Position numbers and translations under genes: made by a program | Assembly: GCA_009782085.1 (NCBI GenBank) | Contig: WQUN01000052.1 | Coordinates: 1-15,313 of the forward strand | Length of the DNA stretch: 15,313 nucleotides | From: Bacillota bacterium | GTDB taxonomy: Bacteria > Bacillota > Clostridia > Lachnospirales > WQUN01 | Direction: 5' to 3' | Notes under the pieces: model-generated | The model's database searches: none | What the model was told of the DNA's origin: nothing | The model's input: the letters and a program-made list of their open reading frames with translations, nothing else | Part shown: in pieces, positions 4,679-12,341 of the stretch | How the letters are laid out: every line of letters starts with the position of its first letter | How positions within the stretch are numbered: the stretch's first letter is position 1

Positions 4679-6901
4679 GTGAAAAAAATCGGTTTGCTCG
4701 TCGTCTGTTTTTTTGGCGCGCTTTTTATGAGCGCGTCTGTTTACGCCGCCCAATATACCGTTAAGAGCGGCGACACCATGTGGCTTATCGCGAAAAGCCA
4801 CGGCATCACCGTGGAGGAGCTGATACTGGCGAATCCTCAGATCGCCGACCCTAACATCATCTGGCAGGGCCTGGTGATAAACCTCCCCGACACGGGGATA
4901 CCGGGCCAATCCCCCGGCCCCGGCGGCAGGGAGAGCCTCACGTATCTCTACGCGGGGACGCCCGTGTCTTACGTGAAGATCATCGACACGTCCAACGCCT
5001 CGCTGAAAACGATATGCCCCGACTATTTCGACATCGACGCGAACGGCAACCTGCTGATCACCCCGTCCGACAAGATCAACGCCGGGTTCATCAAAGAGAT
5101 GCACGGCCGGGGCATAAAGGTGACGCCCTTTATCAGCAACCACTGGGACAAGGAGAAGGGGAACGCGGCGCTTGACAACTCTCAGGCGCTCTCGGGCCAG
5201 GTCGCGGCGGCGATAGCCAAATACGACCTCGACGGAATCAACATCGACATCGAGAACGTGAACGAGAAGTACAGGCAGGCGTATACCGAGTTTACACGCC
5301 TGACTCGCGATAAACTGCCGGCGGGCAAGATAGTCACGGTGGCCGTCGCCGCCAATCCCAAGGGCTGGACTACCGGCTGGCACGGGTCATACGACTATAA
5401 AGCCCTGGCCGCCTGCTCCGACTACCTCATGATAATGGCCTACGACGAGTCCTATTACGGCGGCCCCGCCGGCCCGATATCCAGCAGCGCGTTTTTTAAC
5501 GGCTCCATCGAATACGCCCTCAATCTGGGCGTGCCAAAGAATAAAATCGTCACCGGGATCCCGTTCTTCGGCAGATACTGGAAAGAGGGCCAGGCTGTCG
5601 GCGGAAGCGGCATAACCGCCGGCGACGTGGAGTTTCTGATAGAAAACTTCGATTCGGTCAAAACATATGACGAAGCCAGACAGTCCGCGAACGTCGTCGT
5701 GACGATCCGCAAGGGCGATCCGCAGCCGAAAATCTGGGGCGGGCAGGTGCTGACCGAAGGAAAATACAACATTTGGTATGACGATCTGAGAGCCCTCAAG
5801 TACAAACTCGGGCAGATCAACAAATACGATATACAGGGGGCCGGAAGCTGGGCGCTGGGCCAGGAGAACACTGAGACATGGAGATTTTACGTGGACGCGT
5901 TGAACGGAAACCTGCCGGAGCCCGTGCCGACGCCTGCGCCGACACCGATACCTACGCCTGTGCCAACGCCGACACCGACGCCTGCGCCGACACCGACACC
6001 TACACCAACGCCGACACCAACGCCTGTACCTACGCCTACACCAACACCTGTGCCGACGCCTACACCAACACCAACACCTGTGCCGACGCCGATACCTACA
6101 CCTGTTCCGACACCTACACCTACGCCTGTTCCGACACCGACGCCTGTGCCGACGCCTGTGCCGACGCCTACACCGACACCAATACCGACGCCTATGCCGA
6201 CACCCACACCGACGCCGACGCCAATACCGACGCCTGTGCCAACGCCAATACCGACGCCTGTTCCGACGCCTGTGCCAGCGCCTATACCGACGCCCGCGCC
6301 CACTCCGAAACCGGTACCGGCGACGAACCTGGATAAAATCCTGCGCGCCCTTCGCGATAACGGCCGACCGGGAACCGTTTCGGGTTCCAGCACGCTGACG
6401 CGCGGAGACGCCGCTGTGATTTTGTCTGAGCTGACGTATCTGAAGCCGGAGCCGGACGGGGACACTTTCGCGGATACCTGGAATTACTGGGGCAAGGGCC
6501 AGATAAACGCCCTGAAACGCCGCGGTATACTCCGCGAGGCAAACGACATGTTCTACCCGAACAGCAATATCAGGAAGGACGATCTGGCTGTCATTCTGGA
6601 GAGGGTGCTGGTGCTGCCGGACACGATAGACTTCCACGCGATGACGTACAGGGACGTGTCGCTGTCGGATTACGCCTATAACGCCGTTTCAAAGCTGACC
6701 TATTTTGAGGTCATGACGGGGCAGAACAAAAATTTCTTCAGGCCCGAAAACGCCGTCACGGTATCGGATATGGCAAAAATGCTCGACGTGATAGACAAAT
6801 GCAAATACCCGATGAACCCTGACCAGCATATCCAAAATTCGGGAGGCAAAACAGGCTCGCCGCCGAATCCTGACAAGGAACCGGTTTTACAGCCGCAATA
6901 A
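4679..6901 (+). CDS. Secreted LysM-GH18 wall hydrolase with Pro-Thr linker and SLH-like repeats
   Basis: This protein of about 740 residues begins with a signal peptide (MKKIGLLVVCFFGALFMSA, ending VYAA near residue 24). A LysM domain follows (25-70, YTVKSGDTMWLIAK), which binds peptidoglycan. A GH18 domain (about 82-405) resembles the SleL/YaaH cortex N-acetylglucosaminidases: DGINIDIE puts the catalytic acid at E192, and LMIMAYDESYYGG lines the sugar site. A Pro-Thr linker of about 130 residues follows (415-547), then a C-terminal region (551-720) with SLH-type pieces (TRGDAAVILSEL, RKDDLAVILERV, TVSDMAKML) that would anchor it to the cell surface. The GTG start is chosen for the signal peptide and AAGGAT; the longer in-frame start at 4580 would bury the signal. 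It may work in spore-cortex or wall turnover. It stands alone, with a terminator after it. Confidence 0.92.
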   Translation: MKKIGLLVVCFFGALFMSASVYAAQYTVKSGDTMWLIAKSHGITVEELILANPQIADPNIIWQGLVINLPDTGIPGQSPGPGGRESLTYLYAGTPVSYVKIIDTSNASLKTICPDYFDIDANGNLLITPSDKINAGFIKEMHGRGIKVTPFISNHWDKEKGNAALDNSQALSGQVAAAIAKYDLDGINIDIENVNEKYRQAYTEFTRLTRDKLPAGKIVTVAVAANPKGWTTGWHGSYDYKALAACSDYLMIMAYDESYYGGPAGPISSSAFFNGSIEYALNLGVPKNKIVTGIPFFGRYWKEGQAVGGSGITAGDVEFLIENFDSVKTYDEARQSANVVVTIRKGDPQPKIWGGQVLTEGKYNIWYDDLRALKYKLGQINKYDIQGAGSWALGQENTETWRFYVDALNGNLPEPVPTPAPTPIPTPVPTPTPTPAPTPTPTPTPTPTPVPTPTPTPVPTPTPTPTPVPTPIPTPVPTPTPTPVPTPTPVPTPVPTPTPTPIPTPMPTPTPTPTPIPTPVPTPIPTPVPTPVPAPIPTPAPTPKPVPATNLDKILRALRDNGRPGTVSGSSTLTRGDAAVILSELTYLKPEPDGDTFADTWNYWGKGQINALKRRGILREANDMFYPNSNIRKDDLAVILERVLVLPDTIDFHAMTYRDVSLSDYAYNAVSKLTYFEVMTGQNKNFFRPENAVTVSDMAKMLDVIDKCKYPMNPDQHIQNSGGKTGSPPNPDKEPVLQPQ
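5924..6305 (+). repeat. Pro-Thr coding minisatellite
   Basis: About 380 bases are built almost entirely of a six-base theme, CC-ACN-type codon pairs, encoding PTP-(V/I/A/T/M)-PTP patterns. Third positions vary between copies, so the array has diverged while the protein pattern was kept. It encodes the flexible linker between the GH18 and SLH-like parts. The long frames on the other strand here are artefacts of the repeat. Confidence 0.95.
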
Positions 6902-6910
6902 TAAGGAATC

Positions 6911-6950
6911 GACAAAACCGTGGCGGACGGTCGTCCGTCACGGTTTTGTC
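6911..6950. terminator. Long hairpin terminator after the wall hydrolase
   Basis: GACAAAACCGTG (6911-6922) pairs perfectly with CACGGTTTTGTC (6939-6950), and the inner bases GGAC/GTCC extend the stem. The A and T runs lie in the arms, so it could work from either strand. It starts 9 bases after the hydrolase stop codon. Confidence 0.75.
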
Positions 6951-6988
6951 ATTGGGCGGCTTACTCCGCCCGGAATTTTCATATTTGC

Positions 6989-7017
6989 TTGTTAGGTCCG
7001 GCGGGGTGATATATACT
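6989..7017 (+). promoter_or_regulatory. Promoter of uvrB
   Basis: TTGTTA (6989-6994), a 17-base spacer and TATACT (7012-7017) form a good sigma-A-type promoter. It would produce an unusually long leader of about 240 bases that carries the inverted-repeat element. No LexA-type operator was recognised. Confidence 0.6.
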
Positions 7018-7121
7018 GGATAACTGCAGAAACTAGAGCCTGGAGCCTAGAAAAAACCTTGCAGACACTGGGTTGTTTCGACATTTCCGTTGTAGATTTA
7101 TGTGGTTAAGGGGTATATAAT

Positions 7122-7210
7122 GAGTGCCCACGGAAAACTCCGCTGCACCGGTCTGCAACGCGGTCTTCGGATGACGGCGTGACGCGCCTTTCGGATTTCC
7201 GCGGGAACTC
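7122..7210 (+). repeat. Leader inverted-repeat element, copy 2 (before uvrB)
   Basis: The left arm GAGTGCCCACGGAAA (7122-7136) pairs with TTTCCGCGGGAACTC (7196-7210) at 13 of 15 positions. It matches the copy before gap in both arms, in the flanking ATGAGT and ACTC-ACA, and in part of the interior (GATGAC and CTTTCGG). The interior is 17 bases longer here. It lies 54 bases before the uvrB start. Confidence 0.7.
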
Positions 7211-7264
7211 AACACGTCGTTTCGTTTGAAATTGAAACGACTATACACGAAAAGAGGCATATGC

Positions 7265-9241
7265 GTGGACTTCCAACTGACCTCCCCCTTTTCCCCCACC
7301 GGCGACCAGCCCGAGGCCATCGAGGCCCTGACGGACGGCTTCCAGAGGGGGGACAAGTTCCAGACCTTGCTCGGCGTGACAGGCTCCGGCAAGACCTTCA
7401 CCATGGCGAACATCATCCGGAACCTCGGGCGGCCGACCTTGGTCATCGCCCACAACAAGACTTTGGCCGCCCAGCTCTACAGCGAGTTCAGGGAGTTCTT
7501 CCCGCGGAACGCCGTGGAGTATTTCGTGAGCTACTACGACTACTATCAGCCGGAGGCTTACGTGCCGTCGTCGGACACATACATCGAGAAGGACTCGTCC
7601 ATCAACGAGGAGATCGACCGCCTGCGCCACTCCGCCACGGCCGCCCTGTTCGAGCGGCGCGACGTGGTCATCGTGGCGTCGGTATCCTGCATATACGGCA
7701 TCGGCGACCCGGAGGACTACCGCGACATGCTGATCTCCCTGCGCCCCGGCATGACGATGGACAGGGACGACCTGCTGAGGAAACTGGTGGAGATACAGTA
7801 TAACCGCAACGACGCCGCCTTTACGCGCTCCACTTTCCGCGTCCGGGGGGACACCGTGGAGATCTTCCCGCCGAACACCAACGAAAACGCGATACGCGTG
7901 GAGTTCTTCGGCGACGAGATAGAGCGTATCACGGAGTTCCACTACCTGACGGGCGAGATTATCGGTGTCCGCAACCACGTGAACGTCTTTTCGGCGTCCC
8001 ACTATGTCACCAGCAAAGACAAGATGGACAAGGCCATAGCCGCCATAGAGGAGGAGCTAAACGAAACCATAGAGAAATTCAAGTCCGAGGGCAAGCTCCT
8101 GGAGGCGGAGCGCATCATGCAGCGCACGCGCTACGACATCGAGATGCTGCGCGAGATGGGCTTCTGCTCCGGCATAGAGAACTACTCCAGGCACATCTCC
8201 GGGCGCGAGCCGGGCAGCACGCCGTACACGCTCATAGACCATTTCCCGAAGGACTTCCTGATAATCGTGGACGAGTCCCACGTGTCCGTGCCGCAGATAC
8301 GCGGCATGTACGAGGGCGACCGCTCCCGCAAGACGACTCTCGTGGAGTACGGCTTCCGCCTGCCGTCCGCCATGGACAACCGGCCGCTGATGTTCCCGGA
8401 ATTCGAGAGCAAGATAAACCAGATTCTGTTCGTATCGGCTACGCCGGCGGAGTACGAGAGGTCGCGCTCCGCCCGCGTCGCGGAGCAGGTGATCCGCCCG
8501 ACGGGCCTTTTGGACCCGGAGATCAGCGTCCGGCCCGTCAGGGGCCAGATCGACGACCTCATCGGCGAGATAAACCGCGTCACGGCCGCAAAGTTCAAGG
8601 TCCTCGTGACCACGCTGACCAAGAAAATGGCGGAAGACCTGACAGACTACCTCAGGGGCGCGGACATACGCGTCCGCTATCTGCACTCCGACATAGACAC
8701 TTTGGAGCGGCTCGAGATCATCCGCGACCTGCGCATGGACGTGTTCGACGTGCTAGTCGGTATAAACCTCCTGCGCGAAGGCCTGGACATCCCGGAAGTG
8801 GCCCTCGTGGCTATCCTCGACGCGGACAAGGAGGGCTTCCTGCGCTCCGAGACGTCGCTGATACAGACCGTGGGCCGCGCCGCCAGGAATTCCGAGGGCA
8901 AGGTCGTCATGTACGCCGACGGCGTGACCGACTCCATGCGCCGCGCCATCTCCGAGACGAACCGCAGGCGCGCCATGCAGGAGGCGTACAACAAGGCCCA
9001 CGGCATAATACCCAAAACCATCGTCAAGAAAGTCCACGAGATCATCCGCAACACCGTCGCGCCGGAGGAAAAGGCCAGGTTCGGCCTGGACAAGGACCCG
9101 GAGTCGATGAGCAAGGACGAGATACTGGAGGCTATAAAGAAGCTGGAGAAAGAGATGAAAAAGGCCGCCGGGGACTTGCAGTTCGAGAGGGCGGCGGCGA
9201 TAAGGGACGAGATCCTGGAGTTGAAGAAGGCGCTGAAATAA
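7265..9241 (+). CDS. uvrB: Excinuclease ABC subunit B
   Basis: UvrB is the damage-verifying helicase-like subunit of nucleotide excision repair; it is loaded by UvrA and recruits UvrC. This 658-residue copy has Walker A GVTGSGKT (37-44), the strand-separating beta-hairpin YYDYYQPEAYVP (90-101), the DESH box (336-339), helicase motif VI in QTVGRAARN, and a C-terminal UVR domain that contacts UvrC. The GTG start gives the usual MDFQLTSPFSPTGDQPEAI opening and follows AAAGAGG; a TTG 39 bases upstream is in frame but unlikely. uvrA and uvrC do not follow it here. The stop lies in a 15-base tandem duplication. Confidence 0.98.
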   Translation: MDFQLTSPFSPTGDQPEAIEALTDGFQRGDKFQTLLGVTGSGKTFTMANIIRNLGRPTLVIAHNKTLAAQLYSEFREFFPRNAVEYFVSYYDYYQPEAYVPSSDTYIEKDSSINEEIDRLRHSATAALFERRDVVIVASVSCIYGIGDPEDYRDMLISLRPGMTMDRDDLLRKLVEIQYNRNDAAFTRSTFRVRGDTVEIFPPNTNENAIRVEFFGDEIERITEFHYLTGEIIGVRNHVNVFSASHYVTSKDKMDKAIAAIEEELNETIEKFKSEGKLLEAERIMQRTRYDIEMLREMGFCSGIENYSRHISGREPGSTPYTLIDHFPKDFLIIVDESHVSVPQIRGMYEGDRSRKTTLVEYGFRLPSAMDNRPLMFPEFESKINQILFVSATPAEYERSRSARVAEQVIRPTGLLDPEISVRPVRGQIDDLIGEINRVTAAKFKVLVTTLTKKMAEDLTDYLRGADIRVRYLHSDIDTLERLEIIRDLRMDVFDVLVGINLLREGLDIPEVALVAILDADKEGFLRSETSLIQTVGRAARNSEGKVVMYADGVTDSMRRAISETNRRRAMQEAYNKAHGIIPKTIVKKVHEIIRNTVAPEEKARFGLDKDPESMSKDEILEAIKKLEKEMKKAAGDLQFERAAAIRDEILELKKALK

Positions 9242-9265
9242 TAACAACCCAAATAATAACAACCC
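9236..9265 (+). repeat. 15-base tandem duplication spanning the uvrB stop
   Basis: AAATAATAACAACCC occurs twice in a row. The uvrB stop codon is in the first copy. It looks like a recent slippage duplication; no function is evident. Confidence 0.9.
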
Positions 9266-9285
9266 GAACATTAGCGGAGGTATTT

Positions 9286-9948
9286 ATGCTCATTTTTTCT
9301 AAAATCAACGTCCTTTCATCTTTCGGCCGCGAGGCAAACAATCTGCTGGTAACCCATGATTCCGCCTCAGAGCGCCTCGTCGCCTTATTCCCCGGCGCGA
9401 ACAACACCTGCGAATCGCCGCTGTTGTATTACGCCCGCGAGGTCGCCTTGCAGGCCGGCTGCGACGTCCTTTCCGTCGAATACGGCTACAGCCGCGCGGG
9501 GCTGGCTTTTGCGGGGGAAATGTTCGCGCCGTCCCTGGAGGAGAGCGTGGAAGCCCTCCGCCTATGCAGGTTGGAAAAATACAGCCGCGTCTCATTTATC
9601 GGCAAAAGCCTCGGAACGCTTATCGCGGGCGAAGCCGCCAAACGGTTCCCCGGCGCGGATATAAAATTCCTATTCCTGACGCCGGTGCCGTCCTCGATAC
9701 CTTATATAAAAGGGGACTGCACGGTGATATACGGGACCGCAGACCGCCATTTTTCCGAGGCGGACGCGGCCCGGATCCCGGACGATCCCCGGATAAAACG
9801 GCTCGTCCTGCCGGGCGCGGGCCATTCGCTGGAGAAAGAAGGCGATTGCGCGGCCTCCCTCGGCATACTGGGCCTGGTGTGCGAGGCGTATGAAACGTTT
9901 TTGCGCGGCGACGGCCGGAAATTTCAGAGCGAGCCTTCAAATACGTAG
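9286..9948 (+). CDS. Small alpha/beta-hydrolase fold protein
   Basis: The 220-residue product has a serine-hydrolase layout: nucleophile elbow FIGKSLGT (S108), acid in IYGTADRHF (D153) and histidine in LPGAGHSLE (H180). It has no signal peptide, so it is probably cytosolic. An opening strand segment (LVALFPGANNTCESPLLYY) would carry the oxyanion hole. It lies 44 bases after uvrB with its own GGAGG, in the same direction, and may be co-transcribed. Similar small hydrolases act as esterases or thioesterases; the substrate is unknown. The C-terminus (about the last 15 residues) is polar and non-conserved in look. Confidence 0.82.
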   Translation: MLIFSKINVLSSFGREANNLLVTHDSASERLVALFPGANNTCESPLLYYAREVALQAGCDVLSVEYGYSRAGLAFAGEMFAPSLEESVEALRLCRLEKYSRVSFIGKSLGTLIAGEAAKRFPGADIKFLFLTPVPSSIPYIKGDCTVIYGTADRHFSEADAARIPDDPRIKRLVLPGAGHSLEKEGDCAASLGILGLVCEAYETFLRGDGRKFQSEPSNT

Positions 9949-9972
9949 GGTCGGGGTTCCATCCCCGGCCGA
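9945..9972 (+). repeat. GTAGGG-led hairpin repeat
   Basis: GTAGGG is followed by GGTCGGGG-TTCCAT-CCCCGGCC, an 8-bp stem with one G-T pair. It begins at the stop codon of the alpha/beta hydrolase and could also act as a 3' end hairpin, though it has no T tract. It shares its opening with the repeats at 48-75 and 10027-10112. Confidence 0.55.
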
Positions 9973-10026
9973 TGACCCGCGCCGAGTGCAGCGTCTCATC
10001 CGGCAAAGTCCTGCAGGACAACGACC

Positions 10027-10112
10027 GTAGGGGCGATTATCAATCGCCCGCTATCAGCCGCCCCGCTATCAGCCGCCCCGCAAATTTCCGGGCGATTGAT
10101 AATCGCCCCTAC
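10027..10112. repeat. BIME-like pair of inverted hairpin repeats
   Basis: A 24-base unit (10027-10050), opening GTAGGGGCGATT, recurs as a perfect inverted copy at 10089-10112. Each arm is itself a hairpin (GGGCGATT, loop ATC, AATCGCCC). Between the arms, CTATCAGCCGCCCCG is repeated twice in tandem (10051-10080). The head-to-head layout is like the REP pairs (BIMEs) of other bacteria. It lies between convergent genes, the usual site for such elements, and could act as a bidirectional 3' end signal. Confidence 0.85.
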
Positions 10113-10159
10113 AACGGGCGCATATATTAAACGTGAATTTCCAGCCAGATGGAAAGCAG

Positions 10160-10179
10160 GGCGGGAGCTTGCTCCCGCC
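10160..10179. terminator. Strong GC hairpin between convergent genes
   Basis: GGCGGGAGC and GCTCCCGCC form a perfect 9-bp stem with a 2-base loop, 28 bases past the stop of the minus-strand PHP gene. A smaller hairpin, TTTCCA/TGGAAA, lies next to it at about 10138-10155. There is only a weak T run, so this may be a 3' end stabiliser or a dispersed repeat and not a true intrinsic terminator. Confidence 0.45.
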
Positions 10180-10207
10180 GCGCCATTCGGAAATATTCGC
10201 CGTCCCG

Positions 10208-11140
10208 TCACAGCCAATACGCCTTGGAATTCGCGTCCTTCCCGTTTTTATCCCGAACCGTGACCCGGATATACCTGTGTTTGCCGGTGATCCCGATTTC
10301 AGCCCCGCCGAGGGCCTCTCCGTATTTCAGATAACACTTTCTGCCGTCCGTAAACACGGCGATAAGGCTCGCGTCGGAGCATTTTACGGTCAATGCGCCG
10401 CCGTCAAGGGATATTTCGTATATCTCCGGTCCCCGGCTCGAATAGAAATCGCCGCGCCGAAGCGCGCCGATGACGTCCCCGTATTTAAGGCCGCCGCTGT
10501 TTATCATCGTAAACCCGCCGAACGAATCCCAGAAAAAACCGCCGGCGGGATGCCTGTTGTGGTTGTCGTCGGTGGAAAGGCAGCACAGCGGGCCGCCGGC
10601 GCGGAGCATTTCGTCGTAGGCCTGCGGGTTGTACCCGTAGCAGCCCTCCGTCTCGCAGCCGTGGTTGTATATCTCCATGGCGAAAAGGCCCTTCAGTTTG
10701 CAATAATCGCCGCTGTCCTGGAGCGACCAGTAGGGATGGTTGTAGCATACCAAAAATCCCTCGGCCGTCCTGTCCGCTATGTATCTGTTTATGGCGTCAA
10801 TGTCGCCGTAGCCCATGTCCGGAAGCGGCGGCGTCCGCGTCATGTCGGGGCGCGTGGCGTACAGGTTCATGTGATATGTCTTGACGTTATCCCAGGGCTC
10901 ACCGGGGATATCCTGGCCTATGCCCATTTCGCAGGCGTTTATGGCAAGGAAGGACCCGTCGCTCAGAGAAGACTGATCCCTCATCACGTTGTGATCTGAG
11001 AACGCGACGGCGCCGTAGCCCCTGGCCATGTATATCTCCTTGATTTTTTCCGGCGCGAGCGCCCCGTCGGAAACCGTCGTGTGACAGTGGAGATTGGCCT
11101 TGCGGATGGTTTTATCGGCTCTGAATAATACTTCCTTCAT
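10208..11140 (-). CDS. PHP-domain metal-dependent phosphoesterase
   Basis: This 310-residue protein has a PHP domain, a metal-dependent hydrolase fold related to histidinol phosphatase and the phosphoesterase part of bacterial DNA polymerases. Metal-site residues are in order: LHCHTTVSDG (H18, H20, D25), FSDHN (D49, H50), E71 in NACEMG, CYNHP (H135), H160, and STDDNHN (D191, H194). The set looks complete, so activity is likely. The C-terminal 100 residues are a separate beta-rich part, typical of CehA/McbA-like PHP proteins. The ATG follows AGGAGG by 8 bases. It is the last gene of the operon, 31 bases after the isomerase-like gene, which suggests hydrolysis of a phosphorylated or other ester product of the same pathway. 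Confidence 0.85.
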   Translation of the reverse strand: MKEVLFRADKTIRKANLHCHTTVSDGALAPEKIKEIYMARGYGAVAFSDHNVMRDQSSLSDGSFLAINACEMGIGQDIPGEPWDNVKTYHMNLYATRPDMTRTPPLPDMGYGDIDAINRYIADRTAEGFLVCYNHPYWSLQDSGDYCKLKGLFAMEIYNHGCETEGCYGYNPQAYDEMLRAGGPLCCLSTDDNHNRHPAGGFFWDSFGGFTMINSGGLKYGDVIGALRRGDFYSSRGPEIYEISLDGGALTVKCSDASLIAVFTDGRKCYLKYGEALGGAEIGITGKHRYIRVTVRDKNGKDANSKAYWL

Positions 11141-11141
11141 A

Positions 11142-11189
11142 CATTAACCTCCTATGTCGTCGGCAAACGTTTTAAGCATCCGGTATAAC
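11142..11189 (-). repeat. Copy B of duplicated micro-ORF/RBS module
   Basis: This is the junction between the isomerase-like gene and the PHP gene. An ATG at 11179 overlaps the isomerase stop (ATGCTTAA) and opens an 11-codon frame, MLKTFADDIGG, ending at 11144-11146, three bases before the PHP ATG; its last codons are the ribosome binding site AGGAGG. Copy A at 179-263 matches in both halves and in reading register. It may serve as a coupling micro-ORF that carries ribosomes from one gene to the next. Confidence 0.5.
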
Positions 11190-12341
11190 CCCCGGCGCGT
11201 CCGGATTGTTGTCCGCGAAATGCCTCAGCATCACCAGCGGCTCAAAGGAGGACGCGTTGCTGACGGCGACGCCCTCCCGCGCTGCTTTTTCGCTCACGAA
11301 ATACTCGTCCGCCGTCCGCTGCCCCAATCGGAACATCACGGGCGACTCCGCGTCGTAGGGGCCGAATCTGCCGTGGCCCTGGACAAAGACGCAGCCGTAG
11401 GCGGCCTCGTCCTTGACCGTCACGGACCGGCCCGGGCGGACGGTCAGCTCCTTCGCCGAGAAATAGTCGTTGCCGTAGACTATCCACTTCTCGGTATGGT
11501 CGTCGTCTTCGGCGCTGACGATCGGCGGCCTGAAATAATGCTCCCTGAAGAGCGGGTCGGTGTTCTTCTCCCAGTCCAGAAAGCCGATTATATAGTCCAG
11601 GTCGCGCTTTTTATCCTCCGGGCAGTTGTGCGACAGCCGGTCGTAGGAGTTCACCTCGCCCGCCGTGACGTTCTCGAACACCGCGCCCATGTACGAGTTC
11701 CACTGCGGCTCGTAGGTGCAGCAGGAACCGGGGGCGTGGAGAACGCCGGGCGGCGTGTACCAGCCCGTGCCCAGCTCTATGCGGAAGGCGCGGGAAAGCT
11801 CCGTCAGGCGCGTGTCCCTGTTCTCGAAGTCGAGAAGGCGCTCTTTTACCATTTCCCTGGTCACGCCCGGGGCAAAGCCGAAGTACGTGTGCGGGAAGGT
11901 CCCGGGGTAATTGTTCATCTGGGGCGGATAGTAATACGCCTCTGGTTTCCCGAGGCTCCCGACGCGCGCCGCGTCCTCAAAGCCGAGGTGCAGATGGTGG
12001 AACAGCGGTTCCCCGTAGTCGAAGAATTTCGCGTGCATCGGCCACCCGCCGTGCTTTTCCATCAGAGCGTCCCCTATGAGCTCCGCGCCGAGCTCGCTCA
12101 CGAAATCCCGGAGGGAGACGGCCTCCCCGCCGGCGTCGACGAGGCTGACGGGATCCATGACCGTCGAGAGCAGCCGTTCCTTGACGGCCCCGCGCTTCGT
12201 CCCGAAGGCGTAGTAGTCGTGGGGGTGCAGGCGCAGGCGAAACCCCGGCTTGGAAAAATTATAGGCCGCGAAATTTGGGATCAGGCGCAGTATGCCGCCG
12301 TTGCGGAGGAACGCGCCGCGGATCAGCGTTGTGTTATCCAT
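11172..12341 (-). CDS. Phosphomannose-isomerase-like cupin (predicted sugar isomerase)
   Basis: This 389-residue protein shows the type I phosphomannose isomerase pattern in degenerate form. HHLHLGFED gives a metal pair (H116, H118), KPEAYY a third ligand (E134), FGFAPGVTREMV matches the usual GFKPGVT helix, and TPPGVLHAPG gives the last histidine (H201). A second cupin-like half follows (about 280-385). It probably interconverts an aldose and a ketose, phosphorylated or not. The start is the ATG at 12341 (RBS GGAGA), which overlaps the kinase stop by 8 bases (ATGGATAA); an earlier in-frame GTG or ATG is possible. The substrate is unknown. It is longer than, and without the signature of, the IolB isomerase. 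Confidence 0.78.
   Translation of the reverse strand: MDNTTLIRGAFLRNGGILRLIPNFAAYNFSKPGFRLRLHPHDYYAFGTKRGAVKERLLSTVMDPVSLVDAGGEAVSLRDFVSELGAELIGDALMEKHGGWPMHAKFFDYGEPLFHHLHLGFEDAARVGSLGKPEAYYYPPQMNNYPGTFPHTYFGFAPGVTREMVKERLLDFENRDTRLTELSRAFRIELGTGWYTPPGVLHAPGSCCTYEPQWNSYMGAVFENVTAGEVNSYDRLSHNCPEDKKRDLDYIIGFLDWEKNTDPLFREHYFRPPIVSAEDDDHTEKWIVYGNDYFSAKELTVRPGRSVTVKDEAAYGCVFVQGHGRFGPYDAESPVMFRLGQRTADEYFVSEKAAREGVAVSNASSFEPLVMLRHFADNNPDAPGVIPDA

Larger units (their letters stand above)
6902..7264. other. Intergenic region between the wall hydrolase and uvrB
   Basis: This 363-base stretch has no gene. It holds a terminator (6911-6950), a promoter (6989-7017), and leader element copy 2 (7122-7210), each listed separately. 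A second -10-like TATAAT lies at 7116-7121, directly against the left end of the element, without a well-spaced -35. Confidence 0.6.

Noticed and set aside
5924..6305. A tandem array that might look like CRISPR
   Set aside because: Units are six bases, in frame and without unique spacers; it is a coding minisatellite.
5387..6637. A 416-codon Arg-rich minus-strand frame, and Gly/Val and Asp/Thr repeat frames nearby
   Set aside because: They are shadows of the Pro-Thr minisatellite and the GH18 gene in other frames.
9286..9948. The gene after uvrB as uvrA or another repair gene
   Set aside because: It has a clear Ser-Asp-His alpha/beta-hydrolase triad and no ABC ATPase motifs.
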